From NCBI GenBank assembly GCA_012862575.1, contig BLSF01000038.1:250317-314316 (forward strand): 64,000 nt of DNA, in the 5' to 3' direction. A program made the position numbers and the translations under genes. Of the stretch, positions 19,201 to 27,456 are shown one piece after another. The notes under the pieces are model-generated. The model was not told where the DNA came from and did not search any database. It saw only the letters and a program-made list of their open reading frames with translations. Source of the DNA: Parietichytrium sp. I65-24A. Its lineage: Eukaryota; Sar; Bigyra; Thraustochytrida; Thraustochytriidae. The first letter of the stretch is position 1, and every line of letters starts with the position of its first letter.

Positions 19201-22200
19201 CGTGAGAGATGCATCCACTACTGCACCCTTCGCTGGCTCGCTCAAAGTGTACTCGAAAGCGTACTCTACACCTTCGGAGCTATCCTCGTCAGTAAAGCCC
19301 ACTGCCTCGAACTCAAAGACGTCAGTAAACGCTTCACCGCTTGATTTCGACACGGTGACCTTTCCAACCATTGGAGGGGTGTTAACAGTAAACGTCACGT
19401 CAGAGTATGGGTGAGATGGTTCCGTGCACGGCTGCATCGCATAGAGTCTGAAGACGTACGTGCTTCCAGCGGTCAAGGTTCCAGGCTTAATGTACAAAGA
19501 TTCGCGGTAGATATTGGATGAAAATTGCGTCGCTGCAACCTCTTTCTCCACCATCTCTCCGCTCTCGTTAATCTCTTCGTAGACGTACTTCCACATCAAG
19601 TGAATTGGGTTGGTCAGCGCTCCAGCTATGTAGCCATCAACGTTTGCGTTTAGAACTAGACCGTTTCGGGCGTTAACAATCGGGGCGATCGCTTTGATGT
19701 AAATGCGCGGAACCGTTGTACACTCGGATATGAGTGGGGGTTCCGCCCGGGACCAAACTCTAACGATCTGACTCTTATACTCGTCGATACTCAGCTGAAA
19801 TTGGTAGGTCCCGCCAGCCTCGAGTGCGAAGGGAGCAAAGGTCTGGTTGAGCTCAGACGTCATGACGATGTCTGTGCATGGAGCATAAGTTCCCGTGACA
19901 GGGTCTAATTTTTCGCAGGTCCATTGCACAACACTTTGGGGGGAAAGAAGCGAGGATACTCCGAGAACCCCTTGGTAACCAAAATCAGAATCGCAAAGCG
20001 AAACCAGGTTTGGGTCACAGCTTCGAGTTGCATCCAAGAGAAACGCTTGAGAGTTGTAAAAGGTCCTGTCATATCCTCCAAGAATCACAACCGCGATTGG
20101 AGACGCCACGACCTCAATTTGTATGGCAGCAGTGGCGGAGATCTCAGCGTTGCTGGACAGCGCTACCGCAAGTTCCAGATCGAAATAGCCAGTTTCCTGG
20201 AATGACTCTGGCTCGAGGTGTAGGATGCTGGAGGGTTTGTTACTGGCAAGTATAGTTTCTCCATCCGCAAGTCGCCTCGCTTCAGGAGTTGACGGCAGCA
20301 TTGACCAAGTATACGTAAATAGCCCAGAGAGCGAGGAAACGTCACAGGGAAAGTCCAGCTCCGCACGTAGCAAGAGGTCGTCCAAGCCTCGCTGGATCAA
20401 GCTCTGTGAGTCCTTTGTGCGAATGGAAACGCGAGGCACCTTTTCAGCGGTGTAATAAAGATTAAAATCGTCCGCTTTGGTTGCAAAGTACGTCTGAACA
20501 CTGAAGAAGAACATATACGTCGTATCGGGAACTAGACTCGACACAGGAACCTTGAAGCTTGCGGAGGTGTTGCTGCTCGCTTCGAAAGGCATGGCAGACT
20601 CGTCTGCAGCCGACACATACATGCTGATAATCGGATCTTGAAATCCCGCACCACTTAAGATATTCACCTGGAAATCAACGGTATCATCACAGCCCGTGAT
20701 TTTAGAAGGTGCCAAAACAGTAAATGCGAGGTCGGCGAGATTTCTTGTAGACACAATCAGAGATGTAGGCGAGACGACATCTGAGAGACCCACAAGAGAC
20801 CGTATTCCACTTTCAGAAAGGATAGTAATGGTTGGCTCCTCACTGATTTGGCTGTTCCATTCCAAGGCCAACACGAGCTCTGTGTCGGACTTCCAGTAGC
20901 AGAGATGGAGACCACTTTCGGCACCGGTTACCCGCACGACTCCCGCGCAGTCCCACAAAACACCGGATATCAGCTTCATGATGGCTCGATTTGTCGGTTT
21001 GTCAAATAAGATATGAATACTCCTGCCGCTAGAGGAGAAGACCGCGTCGACAGGAACCGGGGCGGCTGTGTCGAACGGAAGCGCGCTGATGTCTAATGGC
21101 TCGGACGTTAGGCTGGTCACATTGTCGACCACATCTAAATTTTCGTATAGCGAGTCCTCCCACGCAAATAGAGCGCCAGGCTCCTGCAAGACTGTGCATG
21201 CAATTGCAGGAGGAGCAGCACACGTAACTGACATCTGTTCTTTGCAATCGCACTGCCCATCATATACATAAGTGCATATCTCTTGGCAGAATGCAATTCC
21301 TGCAGTGTTCAGGACAACTTCCTCCGTTGTCTCCCATACAGTAAGGACTTGAGAGAGGGTGCTCACATCGCAATTGACAACATCCGGAGTAGTGCAGCCA
21401 AGATCCAGTGTGTCGGAGGTTCCAGGTTCGAATTCATAATCGGTGCACTGGCCTTCGTTTAGCAGGCCGAAGCACGATCCTGTTTCTCCGCCAAGTTCTG
21501 CGCACATACTACCAGCCATGCTCAATCGTTCTTCAGAGGTGTAACCACCAGATATCGAACAGCACTGGTCATCAAACGCGAATGGTCTGGAAGGGTGACA
21601 CTTTGGCGTGAGAGGAGACAAATCGAAAGCGATTTCACTTCCCAGCGCAGCGGTTGTGATGGAGTTCGTTGCACACGTATGTCCGGTAGAGCTATCCGTG
21701 CAGGCGCCCAGTGGAATGCATACGTACGCACCTGCGCCTTGGTTTGTGGTTTCATCCGAGCAGTATGCTTTGCATTGATCCATCGCACTCACTGTTGTCG
21801 TGCTTTGGTTAGAGGTATGAAATGTCCATCGATCGTGAAAGTGCTCAATGCCCTTCATGGAACCTGTTAACGAAGAAAGCAGGTCCGATGCAACAAAGAG
21901 ACAAGTCGCACCAGGGCATCGTGCTGAATTTGAAAAAGTGGAACCACAGTTCGGATCGTCGGGATTTTCCGCATACGCATACTTGTAAGTTTCATCAGAG
22001 TATGCGCACACTTGAGACGGTTGGTAGTCGCAGTCTAAGATGCGAGAAGCACTGCACTGAAAGCTTTCAGTACCAACAATCTGTCCGACACAATCGAACA
22101 GACCGTCCGTACTGAGACCATCCATCATCGATACCTCCTCAGGCAGACACGCCATCAAGAGCTGTGCAGCTGCGGTGTTCTCCGCCTTGGTCTCCAGCGC

Positions 22201-24735
22201 CGCGCTCTGGCCACCAAGAGCGAGGCCCAAGAAGAGCTTACGCAGGAAGAGCATGCTGTTTCGGTTGTCAGACGTGGTGGAGCAAATCGGGGCTGGTACT
22301 GCGCTGCTCCAAATGAGCCCGCCCAACAAGTTTTCAATCTGAGAGGTTTCAAAGATGGACTCCGCCATTTGTGCTACGTTTGTACAAACATAGCCTGGTT
22401 GCGAGCAGGTATCTGCAACAGGATCTGAGCAGTACTGTGAGCCGTCAAACGTGCCTTGCAAAAGTGGGGAGTCCACATTTAATGTAAAGCTGCTCAGGAC
22501 ATTCGACGAAATCGTACCAATCTTCTCTGGCAAGTCACAATGGGCCACCTTTCCGGACACCGCAATATATTTCTCACCGCTTAATCCAAACAACTCGTCT
22601 AGTGCTTCGAATCTGGCGCGCGCTACACCTTGTTCGTAAAATGTCGCATAACTCAAATTTGCGACAAAGGGGAATTCCAGAGGTTTTTCTGCTAGCCATT
22701 GCATCCCAAAGTCCTGAATTTCTGTTGACCGGAATGACGCGTAAGACGACCAGTTATTAAGCAGCCCTAGAATGAATTCTGGTCTCCAAGGAGCGAGTCC
22801 GGCGCGGAAATTCAAGTCTGAGCCGTTTGAGTCGGTCGAGTTCATGTACAGCTCGTGCATAGCTTGCTCGAATTGAGTCATAATTTTCGGGGCGCCGGGC
22901 ATTGTCACCGCAACTCCGAATTGCTCGTGGAAGAATGGGCGAACGACCAGTGCTCCATCACAGGTGAAGTGGAGAATGTTATTCGCCGAAGCCACCATAC
23001 TCGGGATGGGCAAGTGTTTTGCATTCTTATCCACGTATGGCGCGCTGTAGGGCAGCAAGCTGTCTGACGATGCTGAGGAAAGCGTGTACAAAGGACAGAT
23101 TTCGTCGGGCTTTGGTTCTACCTCTGCACAAACCGACTCATCTTCCTCAAATACGGGATTCGCGAATGAGTAGTCGACGGAGACTGGAGGGGCGTTGCAA
23201 GTAGAATCAGACACAGGTCTAACGCAGAAACACCTGCGAATCTTTGGATAGGATTTGTACTGATCTGTTGAACTGCAGCTGCTGTCCTTAAAGTTTGCAA
23301 GAAGAAGCGCTTTGCTTGAATCTGTCATGAGGTCCCCCGCGTTGTAATCCTCGCTGCTGACCGTGCACATCCACATCGGACTTGTGCTTGCAGCTGCCGT
23401 TAAGCACACATCGTCTGGAACGTATTTTTCTATGTTCGAGTCTGCGTTGTCAACCACCGCACAGGAACTCGCATCGAGCGTAGCTGATCTCAGAACATCT
23501 AAATATACTGTATCTAGCGCATTGTTGAGGTCTCCCTGACCTGAGTAAAAGAGGGATGGGTCGCATGCGGACGAGTCATCGCCATTTAAGCATTCACAAC
23601 GCGCGCAATCATTTCCATCGTACAAGCACTCGGCAACATTACAGTCCGGATTGCAGAACCCATTTCCGAGAAGTGACGGGTGGCATCCTTTCTGGCGGCA
23701 GAATTCCTCCTGAAAACCAGCTGCAAGTTCGCTTTCCAGCTCGACCTTTGTGGTAACAGTTTCTAATGGGAACCAGTACTCAGTACTAGGTATAAACTGC
23801 TCGATGATGTCGAAGACGTCAGGTGCCTCGCCGTCCTCTGAGTCGCCGAAAAGCGAGCTCAGAGTATTCCACAAAGATCCCCAATTGTCCAGCTTGGATC
23901 GAAACGTGCTCCTCGTACACACCATGGCATCCCCGGCCTGAAACAAGGTGTCGAAAGCATCTGTAAAAGCAGATGGAATGCCTACAGGCTCGTAGCCAGT
24001 GAAGTCAACTGAAAAGAAATTCATGATGGCCGTCTTATTGTAGAACGGTTCACATTTACCATCTCCAACGATGCACTCATCATCGGAGCTGCAAGGCGGC
24101 GCCAGGAGATTGGGGCACCCCGAGCCCTCGCAGGTGATTTCCAAAAAGGGCCATACTTGGTTTTCTTCACATCGGTCAAGAACGACATTTAGCTTGGTAT
24201 CGACGTCGTGCACAATGTACCCTGGTTGGCCTGCGACGGAAAACTGGCAGCCTTTGCCATCCACCAGCGTCTGATATCGGCACGTTTCCGGAAACAAAAA
24301 GCCCCCCCTCTCCGACGCAGAGGTCTGAAACCCGGTGGACATGAGTGCAAAGTAGGGGTGCTCCGGGCCGTAATCGACGCAACTGTTCACAAGAGATTTG
24401 GCTTCGAGCTCAATTTCGCCCGTCTTGGAGTTGCGTACATGTGAAGACATCGCCAGAAGGGATTGTACTGATGGAAGGAACCTCCGCGCAATCTCTTCCT
24501 GGGACGCCTCGGGACACGCGCAAGAGGCTTGGTCCGCGGATATTGCTGCGTATGCTTCCACCGCCTCCTTAATCATTGTCAAGTTCGCGTTCACATTGAA
24601 GTCGGAGCCATGAAACACGGACACGCCGCCATTGCAGCTCACCGTCAGCACATGCGATCCAGTAGCTCCGTTCGCGGCGGGAAGCACTGCTGCGACGGCC
24701 ACCGAGCCAACCCAGAGCCCGCTGAGCGCCCGCAT
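16201..24735 (-). CDS. Giant polycystin-1/PKDREJ-like membrane protein (LNR, REJ, GPS, six membrane segments)
   Basis: About 2844 residues in one exon. Start ATG 24735 is preferred because it begins a good signal peptide (MRALSGLWVGSVAVAAVLPA); the frame stays open 24 codons further upstream. The ectodomain is Cys-rich and includes an LNR/Notch-like module near residues 345-375 (GNGFCNPDCNVAECLYDGND). A REJ region spans about 1270-1900, with GGYDRTFYNSQAFLLDATRS near 1550. A GPS/GAIN motif lies near 2277-2320, with WSTYGC and CECNHASDYS, where HAS takes the place of the usual cleavage triad HLT. Membrane segments lie near 2330-2360, 2462-2482, 2488-2512, 2698-2727, 2738-2762 and 2763-2778. 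The block KYEHSLVSLFSKYDPVFSRV before segment 2 is typical of polycystin-1 relatives. I see neither a PLAT domain between segments 1 and 2 nor a polycystin pore domain. An adhesion or mechanosensory receptor at a surface membrane is inferred. Confidence 0.85.
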   Translation of the reverse strand: MRALSGLWVGSVAVAAVLPAANGATGSHVLTVSCNGGVSVFHGSDFNVNANLTMIKEAVEAYAAISADQASCACPEASQEEIARRFLPSVQSLLAMSSHVRNSKTGEIELEAKSLVNSCVDYGPEHPYFALMSTGFQTSASERGGFLFPETCRYQTLVDGKGCQFSVAGQPGYIVHDVDTKLNVVLDRCEENQVWPFLEITCEGSGCPNLLAPPCSSDDECIVGDGKCEPFYNKTAIMNFFSVDFTGYEPVGIPSAFTDAFDTLFQAGDAMVCTRSTFRSKLDNWGSLWNTLSSLFGDSEDGEAPDVFDIIEQFIPSTEYWFPLETVTTKVELESELAAGFQEEFCRQKGCHPSLLGNGFCNPDCNVAECLYDGNDCARCECLNGDDSSACDPSLFYSGQGDLNNALDTVYLDVLRSATLDASSCAVVDNADSNIEKYVPDDVCLTAAASTSPMWMCTVSSEDYNAGDLMTDSSKALLLANFKDSSCSSTDQYKSYPKIRRCFCVRPVSDSTCNAPPVSVDYSFANPVFEEDESVCAEVEPKPDEICPLYTLSSASSDSLLPYSAPYVDKNAKHLPIPSMVASANNILHFTCDGALVVRPFFHEQFGVAVTMPGAPKIMTQFEQAMHELYMNSTDSNGSDLNFRAGLAPWRPEFILGLLNNWSSYASFRSTEIQDFGMQWLAEKPLEFPFVANLSYATFYEQGVARARFEALDELFGLSGEKYIAVSGKVAHCDLPEKIGTISSNVLSSFTLNVDSPLLQGTFDGSQYCSDPVADTCSQPGYVCTNVAQMAESIFETSQIENLLGGLIWSSAVPAPICSTTSDNRNSMLFLRKLFLGLALGGQSAALETKAENTAAAQLLMACLPEEVSMMDGLSTDGLFDCVGQIVGTESFQCSASRILDCDYQPSQVCAYSDETYKYAYAENPDDPNCGSTFSNSARCPGATCLFVASDLLSSLTGSMKGIEHFHDRWTFHTSNQSTTTVSAMDQCKAYCSDETTNQGAGAYVCIPLGACTDSSTGHTCATNSITTAALGSEIAFDLSPLTPKCHPSRPFAFDDQCCSISGGYTSEERLSMAGSMCAELGGETGSCFGLLNEGQCTDYEFEPGTSDTLDLGCTTPDVVNCDVSTLSQVLTVWETTEEVVLNTAGIAFCQEICTYVYDGQCDCKEQMSVTCAAPPAIACTVLQEPGALFAWEDSLYENLDVVDNVTSLTSEPLDISALPFDTAAPVPVDAVFSSSGRSIHILFDKPTNRAIMKLISGVLWDCAGVVRVTGAESGLHLCYWKSDTELVLALEWNSQISEEPTITILSESGIRSLVGLSDVVSPTSLIVSTRNLADLAFTVLAPSKITGCDDTVDFQVNILSGAGFQDPIISMYVSAADESAMPFEASSNTSASFKVPVSSLVPDTTYMFFFSVQTYFATKADDFNLYYTAEKVPRVSIRTKDSQSLIQRGLDDLLLRAELDFPCDVSSLSGLFTYTWSMLPSTPEARRLADGETILASNKPSSILHLEPESFQETGYFDLELAVALSSNAEISATAAIQIEVVASPIAVVILGGYDRTFYNSQAFLLDATRSCDPNLVSLCDSDFGYQGVLGVSSLLSPQSVVQWTCEKLDPVTGTYAPCTDIVMTSELNQTFAPFALEAGGTYQFQLSIDEYKSQIVRVWSRAEPPLISECTTVPRIYIKAIAPIVNARNGLVLNANVDGYIAGALTNPIHLMWKYVYEEINESGEMVEKEVAATQFSSNIYRESLYIKPGTLTAGSTYVFRLYAMQPCTEPSHPYSDVTFTVNTPPMVGKVTVSKSSGEAFTDVFEFEAVGFTDEDSSEGVEYAFEYTLSEPAKGAVVDASLTFPLSTFSVSPVLSTRLEAPAGANGTSKIYVFAVARDALGAESLRLSYVEITLTKPTLDLGTMDFDSLLDEALLQGQDGDKLLRLALCLSSLANHGGKLLSAWVTKSQTSILSALLTLNDRFEDAPDVAMFSMEINVLLTLMANPNDLDLDVEVSQSTLGLLQELVAKTKAYIESSRRSPDDPSAVDILPPSLTLNALDTIAAAMSALQSGLSSSDAGRSLAARQNGCAIALSAKESLYKLAQIALEGYAAGAAPRSFASGNLQFSAGLESPGAIGSSRVGGDGISSLELPARGTRVGKGGASDGAGEEDTSPRGEFVLPLSVLDDAIMEGETSPERILLLASSFDFDVRCDSAIETLQVTECSNLTEYEDVLDYPLTEISDVVSLNFLDADNTNSTYDPRNLTAGNEILIGVPRSAYLENASVCGNASLVEVVCGYFDEENLRWSTYGCKPAANQSSDGLVLCECNHASDYSAWVAFTEDVTSTFSDPVSAVTSIALLVLFVIFPTVFLGLLISVFWARRRDKVEADTIQKGAIGMLYMRRVQMRSKQKLFFDQLRTLKSRDDIHKLLKDSKEESSSMSGSRSKRSINWCKNLLMALKYEHSLVSLFSKYDPVFSRVQRVAVFYAVVLGNLLSAAFFFTLKSDEEISIWFLIGVVFASSMMISIPIRLFVKVLFRTSDNKAGSKGERVRNIYRITSKLHDDMPQKGADLDLVMAYKNLYVAKQKLEVVKRRRSERESEAALPQKRRVDASAANDPISVKVETDEFEVSVEPPAPSTPAKRSAVLMSLLEAEGLVRKAKVDLHVATKSAKESWGNSSTAEAVERVERIKRQKSVVMRVSALLADEPSARAKGRKPVFSYSMRYVGFFILLAFYIFSVFYITKFVLTRGDSVGSSRESEIIFIWLGTAALGVAVGYLIAEPIVMIIRFFIMPWLLSTCGNGYYAVDKEVDEGAKDAVQVFAGDDTHVYQKEKKLAGESQSAESGKSMFVWEMAADMVEAGF

Positions 24736-25020
24736 TCTCTGGACCCTTTCCCTGTTTCTACCGCGACAGGCCAGGCCAAACCAGACGGAGAAACCGCAGC
24801 AGCACACAAATCACACGAGCCCACAAAACCCGCTCTGCTCGCAGCTCGCAGCTCGCAGCTCTCTGCTCTCTGTTCTCCCTCTCCTTTCCACAGACCACCG
24901 ACCAAAGACCAAAGACCACACACAACAGACAACAGAAAACAGACCAAAGACCAAAGTCCAAAGACGGCGCTTGCGTTCGTGTACTAGACGCACGATCTAA
25001 CCACTCTTCGGAGCCAACCT

Positions 25021-25088
25021 CTCGCCTTCTCCTCTCCTCTCCTTCTCTCCTTCTCTTCTTCTCTCCTTCTCTGCTCTCCTCCTCTCCC
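25021..25088 (-). repeat. Sense-strand purine tract upstream of the polycystin-like gene
   Basis: The plus strand is almost pure C/T (CTCCTCTCC, TTCTC units); on the coding strand this is a GGAGA/GAGAA tract about 290 bases before the start codon. It is one member of the promoter-linked purine-tract class. Confidence 0.85.
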
Positions 25089-25465
25089 CTGCAACTGTAC
25101 TTTGCACTCTGTACCATGGTACTCTGAGTACTCTGCACTCTTTAAGCCTGAGTTGAGAGTTACTGCGAGTTGAAAACCAGATCTGTTCATGGAGCGCCAG
25201 CGTCGTCCGAGGGAAAGGAAGGGGTACTGCAGGCCCCAGCGGCCGGCCTAGCCCCTGCGGTGGTCTGCGCGGATTGTGGCTATACTCTAGCGAGGCGCAC
25301 TACTACCTCGACTGAGATGAGTAAGGAATTGCTATGCGTACTTAGTGCTAGAGGGAGGGCAGAGCGGGAAGAGCGGGTGCGGTGCTAGCCAACTCTGGTA
25401 GGAGACGGTAAGAGTGACTCGATTCTTTTGTCCAGTGCACACACTTTTCTCTTTTTCGTTTTCGA

Positions 25466-25494
25466 TAGATTTGATTTGATTTGATTTGATTTGA
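25466..25494 (+). repeat. GATTT pentamer repeat
   Basis: Five to six units of GATTT/TGATT with period 5 in the long spacer. It is non-coding. Confidence 0.9.
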
Positions 25495-26008
25495 AGCCCC
25501 TTTTATTTTTATATTTTCTTTTCGAGACGTGCCAGTGGTAAAGACGTGACATGATGTGATATGATATAATATGATGCGATACTCTGCCGGAGGGGGAAGG
25601 GTCTGTCGGCGGCTGAGCAGCGAGCAGTGCCGTGACGACGTACAGTGACTCGAACGAGTGGATTTCCCGTAGTGGCTTTCGCTGCTCATTAGCCTTCTCG
25701 ACATTGCTGCGCAGTCTGGTCACTCCTTCGAAACCCTGATGCATTTTGAAACGAAGCTCTAGCAGCAGGCCTAGCCTCGCGAGAAAAAGACAGAAATAGT
25801 CACTTTCATGCTCACCGGTGCTCCTCTTCCGATTCCTGCGCATTGCTGCGTGTCGGTTCATTCGCTGGCGGTCACGGAGATAGCATGAGTGAGGGCCATC
25901 TCCGCTTGCTAGTCGGGAGAATCAGACGCGATGCGATGCGATGTCCCTCACTGCTTACTCAACGCCAGGGAATCTATGATCTGTAATCTGTTCGGATTGT
26001 GAACTCTT

Positions 26009-26052
26009 CTGAATTCTGAATTCTGAATTCTGAATTCTGAATTCTGAATTCT
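26009..26052 (+). repeat. TTCTGAA heptamer repeat
   Basis: Six perfect tandem units of period 7. Each contains the palindrome GAATTC, so the array can also pair with itself. Short two-unit versions occur at 27068-27084 (opposite orientation) and 60142-60156. Confidence 0.95.
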
Positions 26053-27019
26053 ATCTCATTGATTGATGGGGTGACGGGGGTGACCTCTTCTCACTTCGCC
26101 CTCGATCCAGTTTGCGGTAGTACCAAGCGCATAAGACGGCTGCTAAATTGCACTCCGCGGCTACAAGGTGCTGAATCGCGGGGGGCGTTACTACCGGGTC
26201 AGTAGATACTTGTACTGCACACCTCCCCGTGTTGTTACTCTGGATCTTCCTCTTTTCTGCCACGAGAAGATTTGCAACGGAGATGAGTGGGGCTTCTAGT
26301 CTTCTAGTCCTCGTACTGTGCGAGTCTTAGTGGCCACGATCTAGAGAATCTCGATGCTGTACTATTAAAGTATACCGTAGCAGTCGGTGTGTGCCTTTCT
26401 TTCTCATGAATGATTGACGGTGAATGAAGAACAGACACGACATCTCAATCTGTGTTCTAGGTTGTGAAAGTTGTGACTTGTTCACAGCCAATCGGGGGAG
26501 AGGACTTGGCAAAAGTTTCCCAATCCCAGATGTACTGATACCGGTACTCAGTACGAGAGAGCCTCTGATGACTGATGTCCGGAGCAAGTAAAACTGGATG
26601 TTGGCTTTGGGCGGGGGAGCACAGGCTAAAGTAGTATAACTTCTTGTACCGGTACTGCAAAGGGAACGCCAAGCCACAGAGCTGTGGACGAGACGGGCCG
26701 ATAGTTTGTGGATGGCATTGCATACGCCAGACATGAAACGACATCGAGACTAGTTTTTGACTCGCGCCGGCGGGAGCAAATAAGCTCACTGTACAACATT
26801 TAGTACCGTGATGGCGTCGAAGTGGCATTCTTGCTAAATGTACTTACACTGTATTCGACTTTGGATTCTTTGGATGGCCCGTTCCAGTGCACGGGGCGGA
26901 CGCACCATTCCCTCGTCTCCGCTGGAACTCTTCAGCTCTTCTGTTCATGTAACTTGCTGAGAGTAATGGACAAGTACCGGTACGAGTACGGAGTACTGCT
27001 ACTCGAGCGTGCACATAAT

Positions 27020-27031
27020 GCTATATATAGC
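27020..27031. promoter_or_regulatory. TATA-like palindrome upstream of LysRS
   Basis: GCTATATATAGC is a perfect 12-base palindrome about 425 bases before the LysRS start codon. It is a candidate TATA element, but the distance would imply a long 5' UTR, so this is weak. Confidence 0.25.
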
Positions 27032-27456
27032 CAGTGATATCGGCCAGAAGGTAAAGTCTTCAGAAATCAGAATTCAGAATTCAGTTCAGAAGGCAAAGTC
27101 TTCATTCTGTTCGAACAGTTCGAACAGAGCAAAGTTGGTAGTTGAAGTTGCCTTGGCGCTGATCGATGGAATCGATGGCCACCGACCTTTCGCCGGCCGC
27201 TAACGAGGTCATGACTAGCCTAAAGGAGGTGCTATGCGATTCCGACGAACGCTCGGGATCAGTGAATTACTCGTGAGCAGAGAGCTGTTCTTCGCGGTGG
27301 TGCGTCTTTTATCCATCATTTTCTGTTCACCCAAATTGAATGATGTGAATGGATGTGCGACAGATCTGTGGACGAGCACAAAGGGCGCAGGGCGCAAAGG
27401 GAATCCTTCGTGCTGAGCGGGGAGAACAGCAGGGGCTAAATAGTCGCACTCTCGAC

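Larger units (their letters stand above)
24736..27456. other. Long divergent spacer, polycystin-like / LysRS
   Basis: 2.7 kb with no gene I can support. It holds a pyrimidine tract at 25021-25088 (purines on the polycystin sense strand), a GATTT repeat at 25466-25494, a TTCTGAA repeat at 26009-26052, and TACCGGTA sites at 26539-26546, 26646-26655 and 26974-26983. Overlapping TTCGAA palindromes lie around 27107-27125, and the TATA-like palindrome GCTATATATAGC at 27020-27031. A minus-strand frame at 25385-25861 (up to 158 codons) has no recognisable family and runs into the repeats; I do not call it. Confidence 0.6.

Noticed and set aside
21415-21435. tRNA T-arm-like GGTTCGAATTC
   Set aside because: It lies inside the polycystin-like coding sequence, and no acceptor or anticodon stem can be formed around it.
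24736-24807. N-terminal extension of the polycystin-like protein from ATG 24807
   Set aside because: The extra 24 residues would bury the signal peptide that starts at ATG 24735.
25385-25861. 158-codon minus-strand frame in the long spacer
   Set aside because: The C-terminal part translates the GATTT and GATATGAT repeats, and no family is recognisable. A short real gene upstream in it cannot be excluded but is not supported.
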